Positions 54,346 to 62,975 of a stretch of DNA of 64,000 bases are shown here, piece after piece; position 1 is the first letter of the stretch; every line of letters begins with the position of its first letter. A model generated the notes under the pieces. It was not told where the DNA came from and ran no database searches. It worked only from the letters and a program-made list of their open reading frames with translations. Origin of the DNA: JBGPTK01 sp963797765. Lineage in GTDB: Bacteria; Acidobacteriota; Terriglobia; Acidiferrales; UBA7541. The stretch is taken from assembly GCA_963797765.1 (NCBI GenBank), contig CAWCQU010000002.1, forward strand, positions 1,488,001 through 1,552,000, in the 5' to 3' direction. The position numbers and the translations under genes are program-made.

Positions 54346-55733
54346 TTCTGGCTCCCTTCCTTGCTTGCGGCTGGCGGGCTTACCAGCAGCACCGTTTCGC
54401 TCTCTTTCGCGAAGTATTGTTTCGAAACTCTTTGAATATCTTCCGGGGTCACCTTCAGAAAATGTTCGAGCTGCGAATTCACTAGGTTCGGGTCTTTGCC
54501 AATTACCGCGGCATCCCCGATCGCGTCGGCTTTGGCCTGGTCCGTTTGGCGGCCAAGGATGAAGCTGGAAACAATTTGATTTTTTGCCTTCTCAAGTTCT
54601 TTCGAATCCATGGGCTGGGCCTTCAATGTGCCCAGCACGGCATCAATTGCCTTTTCACCTTCATCCGCCGTGTGGCCCTGGTTCATCACGGCAAAGGCCC
54701 AGAACAAATTGGGATCTTCGGTGAAATTTCCGAAACCGGCGGAGGCCACCGCGATCCGGTCCTTGTAGACAAGCGCCTGGTACAACAAACTGCTTTCTCC
54801 CTGCGCCAAAATGTTCGAAGCCAGGTTCAGCGCGTACGAATCGGGAGAAAACGAAGGAGGCACTTTGTAGCCTTCCACCACCGCAGGAAGCGGCGTGTTG
54901 GAATATGTTTTTTTCACAATGCGCTGCTCGGTTTGCGCGGGTTCCTGAACATTCAGGCGTGGAATCGGGCCTGGGGAAGCCGGGACTCCGTCAAAATATT
55001 TCTTCGCCCAGCGGAGCGCTTCGGCTTGCGTAAAATCGCCGACGATCACCAAAGTGGCGTTGTTCGGGCGGTAATACGTGTGAAAAAATTCGCGGACGTC
55101 CTCGATTTTTGCTTTGTTCAGATCGTCCATGCTGCCGATGGTAGTGTGGTGGTAGCCATGCACGGTGAAAGCCGCGGCATATAAGTCTTCCTGAATCAAA
55201 CCGTAGGGACGGTTATCCACGCGCAACCGCCGCTCTTCCTTCACCACTTCGCGTTCGGAGGTGAAATTTTCCTCGTTTACGTTCAAGCTGCCCATGCGGT
55301 CTGCTTCCAGCCAGATCACGCGCTCCAGATAATTGCTGGGAAATGTTTCCCAAAACACCGTGGTGTCGTCATTGGTGTAGGCGTTATCGAAGCCGCCCAC
55401 GGCTTCGATGATCCGCGAATGCTCTTCCGCGCCCACGTGCGCCGAACCTTTAAACATCAGGTGTTCGAACAGGTGCGCGAATCCCGAGCGGCCCGGCTTT
55501 TCGTCTTTCGAGCCGATGTGGTACCACACCTGTAAATTGATTACGGGAATCGTGTGATCTTCCACGGTGAAGATTTTCAGGCCGTTATTCAGCGTGTGGC
55601 TCTGAATGTTCACCTTCGGCGGACGCACCATCTCCGCTTTTTCCTGCGCCCGCAGCGGCAGCAAAACGGCCGCGAAACAAACCAGGAAAACAGTGATTCG
55701 TCTTATGCCTTTCATTCCATTCTCCCATCCCAC
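54342..55733 (-). CDS. M16-family zinc metallopeptidase, active subunit
   Basis: The 463-residue secreted peptidase has the inverted zinc motif HLFEH (FAHLFEHLMFKGSAHV, residues 87-91), DNAYTNDDTTVFWETFP and the C-terminal half with NLASNILAQGESSLLYQALV. M16 enzymes cut unfolded peptides in a closed chamber. A possible alternative start is the second Met (MKGIRRITVFLVCF), which gives a better signal peptide. It is the first gene of the pair. Confidence 0.92.
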   Translation of the reverse strand: MGWENGMKGIRRITVFLVCFAAVLLPLRAQEKAEMVRPPKVNIQSHTLNNGLKIFTVEDHTIPVINLQVWYHIGSKDEKPGRSGFAHLFEHLMFKGSAHVGAEEHSRIIEAVGGFDNAYTNDDTTVFWETFPSNYLERVIWLEADRMGSLNVNEENFTSEREVVKEERRLRVDNRPYGLIQEDLYAAAFTVHGYHHTTIGSMDDLNKAKIEDVREFFHTYYRPNNATLVIVGDFTQAEALRWAKKYFDGVPASPGPIPRLNVQEPAQTEQRIVKKTYSNTPLPAVVEGYKVPPSFSPDSYALNLASNILAQGESSLLYQALVYKDRIAVASAGFGNFTEDPNLFWAFAVMNQGHTADEGEKAIDAVLGTLKAQPMDSKELEKAKNQIVSSFILGRQTDQAKADAIGDAAVIGKDPNLVNSQLEHFLKVTPEDIQRVSKQYFAKESETVLLVSPPAASKEGSQK

Positions 55734-56047
55734 GAAATCACCCCAACAAGCCAGGCAGGTAAATGCAATCGAGGCGCAACCATCCTAGGCAAGCCAGAAG
55801 CAAGTGTCAAATTAGTGAGCAGTTTTCAATGCCAGGCGGCTACCTTCCCGTGGTGCAGAACGCTATTTTGAAGTGCCTGTAGGCAATCCGCCTACCCAGT
55901 ATTTGACGTAGCCGGGCCGAATTTGGCGCTCGAATCCGCACACTTTATGGCCGTGTTGCAACTCCGTACGCAGCCAGACGAAATGCCGCAATTGGCTGTT
56001 CGAATGGTTGACGCGATGGCACATCCCACCTAGCATCGCTGAACTCG

Positions 56048-56953
56048 ATGATTCGCCACGATTCTTTCGAAAAGGATGGCATCCGGCTGCACTACGCCGC
56101 CGCGGGCGAAGGCAAACTGATCCTGTTCGCTCATGGTTTCCCCGAATTCTGGTATTCGTGGAAGAACCAGCTCGAGGAATTCGGGCGAACGCACCTGGCA
56201 GTTGCGCCCGATCTGCGCGGCTACAATCTTTCTTCCAAGCCATCCAACGTCGCGGATTACAAGATCTCCGTGCTGGTGGATGATCTGCTCGGCCTGGCAG
56301 AACATCTTGGCTTCCAAAAATTTACGCTTGTGGGGCACGACTGGGGCGGAGCGCTGGCGTGGGCTGTGGCGATTGGGCATCCCGAGCGAGTGGAAAAGTT
56401 GGTGATCATCAACGCTCCTCACCCGTTTACCTTTGCGCGCGAACTGAAAAGCAATTGGGCCCAGCGAAGAGCCAGTTGGTACATTCTGCTTTTTCGAACG
56501 CCGCTAGCGGAAATGCTGCTGCGCTTCAATGGCTATTCCGCTCTTGTCCGTTCGACCCTGGGCGACGGCCTGAAGAAGAATTATTTCAACGAGCGTGACC
56601 GCCAGGCCTATCTGGAGGCGTGGTCGCAGCCGGGAGCGCTTACGGGCGGATTGAATTATTACCGAGCACTGCCGCTCGCAAATTTCTTTAGCAAGAAACA
56701 ATTGAAGATACCGGGACTGGACACGGATTCGTTTCTGGTTCGCGTTCCGACGCTCGTTTTGTGGGGCGAGAAAGATCCTTACTTGCTGCCCGGCAATCTC
56801 GACGGGCTGGAAGAATTTGTTTCCGATCTAACAGTGCGCCGGTTTCCGGATGGTTCTCACTGGATAATTCACGAACGGCCCGCGCTGATTAATTCCGCGG
56901 TTCGTGGATTTCTAGAAGCAACGCGACGTTCCGAGGCCCAACCCAGGAAGTAA
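56048..56953 (+). CDS. Alpha/beta hydrolase, epoxide hydrolase-like
   Basis: The 301-residue protein has the oxyanion segment AHGFPEFWYSWKNQLEEF, APDLRGYNLSSKP, the nucleophile Asp98 in LVGHDWGGALAWAVA, an acid in VLWGEKDPYLLP and the catalytic His in DGSHWIIHERP. An Asp nucleophile with HGFPE is typical of soluble epoxide hydrolases and haloalkane/haloacetate dehalogenases; substrate unknown. It is a single gene with no clear partner. Confidence 0.9.
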   Translation: MIRHDSFEKDGIRLHYAAAGEGKLILFAHGFPEFWYSWKNQLEEFGRTHLAVAPDLRGYNLSSKPSNVADYKISVLVDDLLGLAEHLGFQKFTLVGHDWGGALAWAVAIGHPERVEKLVIINAPHPFTFARELKSNWAQRRASWYILLFRTPLAEMLLRFNGYSALVRSTLGDGLKKNYFNERDRQAYLEAWSQPGALTGGLNYYRALPLANFFSKKQLKIPGLDTDSFLVRVPTLVLWGEKDPYLLPGNLDGLEEFVSDLTVRRFPDGSHWIIHERPALINSAVRGFLEATRRSEAQPRK

Positions 56954-57146
56954 AGCCGGGTATGGCGAAAGAGAAAAGGTTCGCTGACGGGAAAAAGGCT
57001 GCGTTCTTCATTCGCATTTCTTCGAAAGTGGCGGCATTATAACAGCGCCCGGTAGAAGCGCACCGGAACGCCTCTGGTTTCCGGCGAGCGTGCAAAACGA
57101 TTCGCCCTCAATCGAATTGAAAAACTGCTGTTTGTGGGGGAATGAA

Positions 57147-57779
57147 ATGAAGTGTCGAATGAATTCGCTGCACCGACCAGTAGCGCTCATCGCTTTGCTC
57201 ATGCTTGCTACCGCTTCGCGGGCGCAATTGCCGCCATCGAAGAATGCTCCGCACGCCGGCCAGAAGGCGTCGGATTTCGTGCTGCCGGATTCTTCCGGCA
57301 AAAAAGTTCAATTCATGGCGCTGCTGGCCGAAGGACCCACGGTGCAAGGGAACGAAGCGGAAATTCGCGGCGTCTGGGCCGTATTGATTTTTTATCGCGG
57401 CTCGGCGGACCCGATCAGCGCGGCCGAACTGCAAAGTTTTCAGGACAACCTGGAAAAATTCACTGGGCGCAACGTGCGCGTGATCGCCGTGAGCGCGGAT
57501 TCGCCGGACATCACGAAGAATTGGCGCAAGGAAAAGAGCTTCACGTTCACGTTACTCTGCGATCCCAAAGCGGAAGTGATACGGGGTTGGGACTTGCTGT
57601 TACCGCACGGCGGGCCCGGCGGCGCCGATGTGGCACGTCCCGCGGAATTTGTGATCGATCCCACCGGCACGATCCGCTGGGTCAACCTGAGTAGCGATCC
57701 CAAGTTGGGTATCCAAGCTTCGGCTGTGCTGAAAGTGCTGAGTGATTTCCATGCGGGAGAAGCACCGGCTGAAAACTGA
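57147..57779 (+). CDS. Secreted redoxin-fold protein lacking the catalytic cysteines
   Basis: The 210-residue protein has a signal peptide (PVALIALLMLATASRAQ) and an AhpC/TSA-like redoxin domain (GQKASDFVLPDSSGKKVQF, VIAVSADSPDITKNWRKEK, FTLLCDPKAEVIRGWDLL, RPAEFVIDPTGTIRWVNLS). Where relatives have a W-Cys-x-x-Cys site after FYRG, this protein has FYRGSADPISAAEL, with no Cys or TGA. It is therefore unlikely to be a redox enzyme and may bind or chaperone. A GGGGG ribosome site precedes ATG 57147. Confidence 0.82.
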   Translation: MKCRMNSLHRPVALIALLMLATASRAQLPPSKNAPHAGQKASDFVLPDSSGKKVQFMALLAEGPTVQGNEAEIRGVWAVLIFYRGSADPISAAELQSFQDNLEKFTGRNVRVIAVSADSPDITKNWRKEKSFTFTLLCDPKAEVIRGWDLLLPHGGPGGADVARPAEFVIDPTGTIRWVNLSSDPKLGIQASAVLKVLSDFHAGEAPAEN

Positions 57780-57824
57780 AAAATGTGTAGTTGGTCAGTT
57801 TGCACAGGCTGGCCGGTTTTGGTA

Positions 57825-57846
57825 GCACAGGCACTCCTGCCTGTGC
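57825..57846. repeat. Hairpin repeat, family ACAGGCA-CTCC-TGCCTGT
   Basis: Perfect 9-bp stem GCACAGGCA/TGCCTGTGC with loop CTCC, preceded by GTA. A second copy at 61046 has GAACAGGCA/TGCCTGTTC with the same loop: the second stem base pair changes on both strands. Confidence 0.7.
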
Positions 57847-57898
57847 GCGTAGGTTCACGAGTATGCGTGCCAGTCAACGGGCGCGCCCGGAGACGATC

Positions 57899-58276
57899 AT
57901 GGGAAAACTGGCCGGCGTTTTAATCGTCGCGCTGATTTCCGGACTGGGACTGTGGCTTTACCTGAAGCGTATGCAACCGCCGGAAGAAAAGACGAGCATC
58001 GTGCAAATTGCGGATTCGGCCGGAGCGAAGATGGACCTGGCGGCGATTGGGCGCGCGGAAAACAGCTATTTCGCTCAGCATGGTTCCTATGCACCGCTTG
58101 ACCAGCTTGCCTCGGAAAGCGTGTTTCCTGTCAGAACCGAGCGCAAAGGTTATGTGTATTCTGTCGATTTGATTCCCGGCGGCTTCACGGCCACCGCTCA
58201 CTGCCAGCCCGTAGGGGGGCAGACCTGCCAGAGCTACAGCGTCGATCAATCCTTGGAAGTTAAGGCTGCGCCTTAG
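57899..58276 (+). CDS. Pilin-like single-helix protein
   Basis: The 125-residue protein has an N-terminal membrane helix (LAGVLIVALISGLGLWLYLK) and a small soluble domain with LAAIGRAENSYFAQHGSYAPLDQLAS, a layout seen in minor type IV pilin-like and general-secretion proteins, and a disulfide-capable AHCQPVGGQTCQSYS. No class III signal (GF before the helix) is seen, so pilin assignment is tentative. No pilus genes are nearby. Confidence 0.6.
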   Translation: MGKLAGVLIVALISGLGLWLYLKRMQPPEEKTSIVQIADSAGAKMDLAAIGRAENSYFAQHGSYAPLDQLASESVFPVRTERKGYVYSVDLIPGGFTATAHCQPVGGQTCQSYSVDQSLEVKAAP

Positions 58277-58568
58277 GCCACAGGTGGTAGGCGTGGTTCA
58301 TCACGGATAGGGCCAACGTATCGGCTGTGTGACTGAGTCCATTCCCGCCTTCGCAGCGCTCGTTCACAAGTTTGAATTTCTTTTTAGAAGCTACTCCCGG
58401 GAACGCCAATCTCCCGATTGGCGCCCCGCCAAACGCCATTCAGGCGAATGGCGATCCCAGGTCTGTGCTGCTGGGAACATTTGCGCTTCGACTCGCGTAT
58501 CTCTTCGTGTACACGGACCCGCTGAAAAATTTCAACCCGCGCGCCGCGGGAATATGAGGAGAGAATTT

Positions 58569-58925
58569 ATGACTGGAGAGATGATTGGCTTTGCCGCAGT
58601 GGTGCTGACGTGTGGCGTGCCTGTCGCGGCAATATACGCTTACTATCGCATTCGAAAACTGAAAACAGAGGAACGGCTGGCGGCAATTGCCCGCGGAGTG
58701 GAAGTGCCGTTTGATCAACCGATTACGCATCTCGCGCATTCGCGGCGCGCTGGAATCTTGCTGGTAGCGGCCGGGCTGGGATGGGCGGCGACGTTCGCGC
58801 TGCTCTCGCTGGTGGAGCGCGAGGCGGTGGAAGCGGCCCCGTTCGCCGCGATTCCCGTGGCGATCGGCATTGGATTTCTGATCGATGCGATGCTGGTTCG
58901 GCGGGAGTTGCATCCTTCGAATTAA
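58569..58925 (+). CDS. Small membrane protein (DUF6249-like)
   Basis: A 118-residue protein with three membrane helices (IGFAAVVLTCGVPVAAIYAYY, GILLVAAGLGWAATFALLSL, AIPVAIGIGFLIDAMLV) and a cytoplasmic YRIRKLKTEERLAAIARGVEVP loop, a pattern shared by DUF6249-type proteins often linked to ECF sigma loci. GAGGAGAG precedes the ATG. Function unknown. Confidence 0.7.
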   Translation: MTGEMIGFAAVVLTCGVPVAAIYAYYRIRKLKTEERLAAIARGVEVPFDQPITHLAHSRRAGILLVAAGLGWAATFALLSLVEREAVEAAPFAAIPVAIGIGFLIDAMLVRRELHPSN

Positions 58926-58959
58926 TTCGGGTTGGCGGGCGAATCAGAACGAGAAAGAT

Positions 58960-58977
58960 GCCACCTTGAAAGGTGGC
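58960..58977. repeat. Hairpin repeat, family GCCACC-TGAA, second copy
   Basis: GCCACCT-TGAA-AGGTGGC followed by GCTACAC; counterpart of the copy at 40498 with a compensating change in the stem. Confidence 0.7.
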
Positions 58978-59058
58978 GCTACACAGCGCGGTGGGCGGTT
59001 CGATTTTCCAGGTCAAATCGGAAGATGGACCGCCCCGTGGTTTCTTCAAGCGGCCCGT

Positions 59059-59256
59059 TCAGGGATTGCGTTTTTGGTCGAATACCAGCACGCCCGCTTC
59101 GGCGTAATCCGTGGCCGGCAAATCGACGAAGGTGACGTGGATATTTTCACGTTTCGCGCGGCCGTCTTCGATCAGCGCCTGCGTAATCCGTTCCGCCAGC
59201 TTGCGTTTCTGTTCCGCGTCACGTCCCGCAACCCAGGTAACCTGCACGTGTGGCAT
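59059..59256 (-). CDS. 4-oxalocrotonate tautomerase-family protein
   Basis: A 65-residue protein starting Met-Pro (MPHVQVTWVAGRDAEQKRKL), so Pro2 becomes the N-terminal catalytic base after Met removal, as in 4-OT. IHVTFVDLPATDYAEAG matches the family C-terminal half. Length is normal for a hexameric 4-OT. Longer in-frame starts upstream would bury the Pro and are rejected. Confidence 0.82.
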   Translation of the reverse strand: MPHVQVTWVAGRDAEQKRKLAERITQALIEDGRAKRENIHVTFVDLPATDYAEAGVLVFDQKRNP

Positions 59257-59377
59257 TTCTTGTTCCTCCAGGAACCGCGAGGATTGTAGCGGCCACGCGC
59301 CGAAAAGCGGCAAAGGAATTTGCCGGGAGATAACGCGGATTTCGAGAGTGTTCCCGATATTCCCGGATTCCAGAAGC

Positions 59378-59893
59378 TTAAGACTGAGGCGCGACTACAT
59401 TTTGTCTCGCTCCAAGATCGGGAAGTCCGGCGCCGCAATACGCGCAATTGCGCCAGCCATGTTCCACGGCTCGTCCACATTGCGGGCAGGTAATCCGGAT
59501 CGGAGTGCCGCAATCCGGACAGAATGCGAAACCATGCTTCACCAGTGTCGAACATTTCGGGCACGGAGACGGCAGCGGATCTCGCAGGATGAAGTAGAGG
59601 ATAACTCCGATCCCATCCGGAATCAGCGCCGCCAGCCAGGTCCACATCACGTAGCGCATGCCGCGCCGCTTGGCATCCCCGTACACATAGCCGATCAGCA
59701 GGATCATCATGCCGACGAGCAACATGATCCCGTAGCTGAATGCAAACCTTCCCACGAGCGGCCACTCGCGCATCTTCGGATCGCTGGGAAGGGCGAACGC
59801 AAAAATACAAGTGGCGAGTGCCAGATACACAACCGTGGCGATCACCCGGGCAGTGCGCGGAATTACCTTTAACTCTTGTCCGAAGCGGCTCAT
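59378..59893 (-). CDS. Zinc-ribbon membrane protein
   Basis: A 171-residue protein with three membrane helices (VIATVVYLALATCIFAFALP, GIMLLVGMMILLIGYVYGDA, MWTWLAALIPDGIGVILYFIL) and a C-terminal double zinc ribbon (PCPKCSTLVKHGFAFCPDCG and CPQCGRAVEHGWRNCAYCG). It starts in the stop of the anti-sigma gene (ATGA) and is the third gene of the sigma module, so it may take part in signal sensing. Confidence 0.75.
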   Translation of the reverse strand: MSRFGQELKVIPRTARVIATVVYLALATCIFAFALPSDPKMREWPLVGRFAFSYGIMLLVGMMILLIGYVYGDAKRRGMRYVMWTWLAALIPDGIGVILYFILRDPLPSPCPKCSTLVKHGFAFCPDCGTPIRITCPQCGRAVEHGWRNCAYCGAGLPDLGARQNVVAPQS

Positions 59894-60363
59894 ATCATTC
59901 TCCCCTCTCGCCGGCGGCGCACGGCGAGCGTGCCCGCGGCGACGCCTCCGGTTAGCCACACCATCGTGGTGTAGCCGACCAAGCCCATCCAGGTATGGCT
60001 GAATCCCGGCTGCAGCCAATCCATCACTCCTCCGCTGACCAGGCGCACGACGGGCCATGTCGCTAGTGTCAAAGTCCAGGCAAATAACACGACAAAGAGG
60101 ATCACGCCTTGATTCCAGCGGCGTTCGCCTTCCGCTGCAAGCTGCCACGCTGCAGCGGCCCGAGTGCGTTCGATCAATCCCGCGGAAGGCTGGGGCGTTG
60201 CAATTCGCCGTAGCCCGGCGGTCAGGGCCTGCCAATTGTCCAACTCCGCGGCGCAGGCAGAACAGGTTCGCAAGTGCTGCGCGACGCGTTGCTCCTCGTC
60301 CTGATCCAGCGCGCCCGCGGCGGCCAGCGGAAGCAGATCTCGAATTTCGTCGTGTTCGCTCAT
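59890..60363 (-). CDS. Transmembrane anti-sigma factor
   Basis: The 157-residue protein has the zinc anti-sigma motif His30-x3-Cys34-x2-Cys37 (QHLRTCSACAAEL) and two membrane helices (GVILFVVLFAWTLTLATWPVV and LVGYTTMVWLTGGVAAGTLAV). It should sequester the ECF sigma factor encoded directly upstream. There is no RskA domain, unlike the pair at 19.7 kb. Overlaps both neighbours. Confidence 0.85.
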   Translation of the reverse strand: MSEHDEIRDLLPLAAAGALDQDEEQRVAQHLRTCSACAAELDNWQALTAGLRRIATPQPSAGLIERTRAAAAWQLAAEGERRWNQGVILFVVLFAWTLTLATWPVVRLVSGGVMDWLQPGFSHTWMGLVGYTTMVWLTGGVAAGTLAVRRRREGRMI

Positions 60364-60989
60364 TATTGCGCCCGCCCCATGCCGCCCAGCCAATCTTCAC
60401 CCGGATAACGAGCCTCGAGCGTTCGCTTTAAGCCTTCGAGCGAGCGCCTCAGCCGCGTTTTTACGGTTGAAAGCGGCGTCCCCAGCACTTCGGCAATTTC
60501 TTCAAGCTTCATTTCTTCCTCGAATCGCAACGTTAAAACATCGCGGTAAACAACCGGTAGTTCGTCGAGCACGATTCCCAGCCGGCTGTTGCGTTCCTGC
60601 ATCACCAGCCCGTCCAGCACCGGCGGAGCGGCGGAACGCGGCTCCGCATGGCGCGGTATGCCGTCCGGCGACGATTCATCCAAACTTTCCGGCTTGATCC
60701 TTCGCAAGTGATCGATCGCCAGGTTTCGCGCCACGGAAAACAGCCAAGCTTCGAAATTTCGCTTTGGGTCGTAATGCCGAATCTTTTCGGCAACGCGAAG
60801 CCAGGTTTGCTGGAACAGGTCTTCGGCGGTGGCCGGCTCGCGAACCAGGCGCAACAAATAGCGATAGAGGCGGTTCTGGTATCGCGCGAGCAGTGCGGCC
60901 AGCGCGTCCAGGTCTCCGCGGCGAAGCTGGGCCACCTCGGCTTCCAGGCCCACTGGCCCCTCCCATGACATTGCGACCTCGGGCATCAT
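60363..60989 (-). CDS. rpoE: ECF-family RNA polymerase sigma factor
   Basis: A 208-residue RpoE-like sigma factor with region 2 (LLARYQNRLYRYLLRLVREPATAEDLFQQTWL, AWLFSVARNLAIDHLRR) and region 4 (LPVVYRDVLTLRFEEEMKLEEIA, LSTVKTRLRRSLEGLKRTL). Its stop shares bases with the anti-sigma start. Two consecutive ATG codons make the exact start uncertain. Likely controls an envelope-stress regulon. Confidence 0.9.
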   Translation of the reverse strand: MMPEVAMSWEGPVGLEAEVAQLRRGDLDALAALLARYQNRLYRYLLRLVREPATAEDLFQQTWLRVAEKIRHYDPKRNFEAWLFSVARNLAIDHLRRIKPESLDESSPDGIPRHAEPRSAAPPVLDGLVMQERNSRLGIVLDELPVVYRDVLTLRFEEEMKLEEIAEVLGTPLSTVKTRLRRSLEGLKRTLEARYPGEDWLGGMGRAQ

Positions 60990-61045
60990 ATATCTTGTCC
61001 CTGCGTTGTATACGGCCCGCCCCCTAAAAAAGACTCAGTTCGGTA

Positions 61046-61067
61046 GAACAGGCACTCCTGCCTGTTC
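61046..61067. repeat. Hairpin repeat, family ACAGGCA-CTCC-TGCCTGT, second copy
   Basis: Perfect 9-bp stem GAACAGGCA/TGCCTGTTC, loop CTCC, counterpart of the copy at 57825. Confidence 0.7.
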
Positions 61068-61087
61068 AAGTAATCCTAGAAATTAGG

Positions 61088-61118
61088 GTAGCCGCACAGC
61101 CCGGAGTGGCTGTGCTAC
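61088..61118. repeat. Hairpin repeat next to the preceding one
   Basis: GTA...TAC closes an 8-bp stem GCACAGCC/GGCTGTGC with a 6-base loop. It shares the GTAG...CACAG start with the neighbouring family. It lies just before the zinc-ribbon coiled-coil gene. Confidence 0.55.
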
Positions 61119-61141
61119 TGATGTGTTAGAATGGAATTCCA

Positions 61142-61912
61142 GTGCAAGATAAACTCCGCTATCTTATCGACCTGCAGTCCATTGATTTGCGCTTGATTGA
61201 AGTGCGAGCGCACTTGGCTACCTTCCCGAAAAAACTGGCTGAACTGGACGCCCACCTGGCCGCCGGACGCGCGGAACTGGAAAAAGCAAAGGCGGCCCAG
61301 ACCGCCACGCTGAAAGACCGCAAGCGTTTTGAATTGGATGTGGAGCTGTGGAAAGAGAAGGTGCGCAAGTATAAGGACCAGACGTCGCAGGTAAAGACGA
61401 ACGAGGCTTATCGCGCGCTGCAACACGAAATCCAGATGGGCGAGACGGAAATGTCGAAGGCTGAAGACCGCCAACTGGAACAGATGGTTGCCAGCGAGGA
61501 ATACGACCGCCAGGTGAAGGCTGCGGAAAAGAGTCTGGCCGAAATTGACGCCGTAGGGCGGAAAGAACGCGCGCGCGTGCAGGAAGAGCAAAAGAAAGCG
61601 GAACAGGAATTGGCCCATATCGAGGATGAGCGGCGAAAAACCGTCGCGGGGATTCCGGAAGATTTACTGGACCACTATACGCGTATCGCGAAAAAGCATG
61701 GCGGAGTCGCCATCTCTGAAGTGCGCGGGGAAATTTGCTCGCAGTGCGGCGTTCGCGTGCGGCCGCACGTGTTCCAGGAGATGCGGCGGGATAATGAAGA
61801 ACTGATTCACTGCGAGACCTGCACGCGCATCCTTTATCACTACGAGCCGGAAGGGACAAAGTCATCGGCGGATGCGGCGGCAGCGCCGATTCCGCAGACG
61901 GATAACGGATAG
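61142..61912 (+). CDS. Coiled-coil protein with C4 zinc ribbon (DUF164/CdsZ-like)
   Basis: The 256-residue protein has a long coiled coil (about 1-175, rich in Lys, Glu and Ala, e.g. KYKDQTSQVKTNEAYRALQHE) and a C-terminal zinc ribbon (CSQCGVRVRPHVFQE and IHCETCTRILYHYEP). The family is widespread and conserved; members bind nucleic acids or ribosomal partners, but no activity is firmly known. It starts at GTG 61142, and RNase HI follows 114 bases later. Confidence 0.88.
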   Translation: MQDKLRYLIDLQSIDLRLIEVRAHLATFPKKLAELDAHLAAGRAELEKAKAAQTATLKDRKRFELDVELWKEKVRKYKDQTSQVKTNEAYRALQHEIQMGETEMSKAEDRQLEQMVASEEYDRQVKAAEKSLAEIDAVGRKERARVQEEQKKAEQELAHIEDERRKTVAGIPEDLLDHYTRIAKKHGGVAISEVRGEICSQCGVRVRPHVFQEMRRDNEELIHCETCTRILYHYEPEGTKSSADAAAAPIPQTDNG

Positions 61913-62026
61913 CTGGTTTCTTCCTCGCGGGCCAATCCATTGCAATTTTGCTGACGGTTCTTTTTTCGGAACGCCCCGGCTAATTTATTGCCCGTTGCGG
62001 CTTCCGGGGTTGCACAATCGTAGAGC

Positions 62027-62770
62027 ATGAAACCTCAAAGCAAAGCTTCGCCGCCAGGCAGCGCTCGTTTATTCGCTGAACCGCAAACTTCCGCGCCTCC
62101 CGCGGGGGTTCATCTTGCCTACGTGGACGGCGCATCGCGAGGGAATCCGGGGCCGGCCTCTTATGCTGCCATCGTGCGCGGGCCGGACGGCAAAATCATC
62201 TTTGAGCTGGGCAAGACTCTTGGCGTCGCCACAAATAACGCCGCGGAATACCACGGACTGATTACGGCGCTCGATTTCGCAGCGCACAACGGAATCAAGC
62301 GGCTGCGCGTTCGCAGCGATTCGGAATTGCTGGTTCACCAGATGAACGGGCGCTACCGGGTGCGCAGCGCCGATTTAAAGCCGCTACACGAACGCGCGGC
62401 GAAACTGGCCAACCAATTCGAATATTTCGCCATCGAGCATGTGCGGCGCGAGGAAAATAGCGATGCCGACGCGCTGGCCAACCAGGCGCTCGATCAGCGC
62501 GGAAATGCCGGCCGGTCCGCTGCCGTGCAAGCCGCGTCTGCGGGTTCTCCTTCTCGTGTTGAAACCCGCTCGCCCGTGACCGATGCGGAAAATTCGAAGG
62601 GGAATGGTAGCCCGTCAATCGGGAGTGCCCGCGGTTCGTCTTCAGCCCCTTCCCCCGAGCGGCACCGCTTCCGCGCGCGGTTTGCCGGCGGCGTCTTCGT
62701 CCCCGCAGAATCGCTGGATTTCCCGGAAAACACCGAATTCGAAATTGAAATCAGAAAAGCAAAACCATAA
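62027..62770 (+). CDS. rnhA: Ribonuclease HI-like protein with C-terminal extension
   Basis: Cuts RNA in RNA-DNA hybrids. The catalytic acids are in AYVDGASRGNPGP (Asp34), NNAAEYHGL (Glu74), RVRSDSELLVHQM (Asp98) and ENSDADALANQAL (Asp146 or Asp148). An 86-residue tail follows, low-complexity at first (SPSRVETRSPVTDAENSK) and ending in a short beta segment (RFAGGVFVPAESLDFPENTE) that may be a separate small domain. The usual first domain is of normal length. Confidence 0.9.
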   Translation: MKPQSKASPPGSARLFAEPQTSAPPAGVHLAYVDGASRGNPGPASYAAIVRGPDGKIIFELGKTLGVATNNAAEYHGLITALDFAAHNGIKRLRVRSDSELLVHQMNGRYRVRSADLKPLHERAAKLANQFEYFAIEHVRREENSDADALANQALDQRGNAGRSAAVQAASAGSPSRVETRSPVTDAENSKGNGSPSIGSARGSSSAPSPERHRFRARFAGGVFVPAESLDFPENTEFEIEIRKAKP

Positions 62771-62801
62771 TCACGGTATTAGGCGCTTGCGGGAGGTCGC
62801 G

Positions 62802-62975
62802 ATGTCATTCGCGGAGGCAATCCATTCGGCATCCAAAAAACAGAGCTTTCGAGCGGCTGTTTACGCCATGAATACGCTGCTAATCCACAAAGGCATTTAC
62901 ACCAAAAAAGAGTTTGAGGACCGGTTCGTGGAATGGATGAGGAAAGCCAACCGCAAAAAGCGAAGCATGAAATAA
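62802..62975 (+). CDS. Conserved small protein
   Basis: A 57-residue protein, mostly helical, with MSFAEAIHSASKKQSFRAAV and GIYTKKEFEDRFVEWMRK and a basic end. GGGAGGT precedes the ATG. No named family recognised; it follows rnhA by 31 bases and may be co-transcribed. Confidence 0.6.
   Translation: MSFAEAIHSASKKQSFRAAVYAMNTLLIHKGIYTKKEFEDRFVEWMRKANRKKRSMK

Noticed and set aside
58372..58557. Small open frame of 61 codons before the DUF6249-like gene
   Set aside because: It has a vaguely protein-like sequence but no ribosome site, family or signal; it may be a gene remnant, so it is not listed as a gene.
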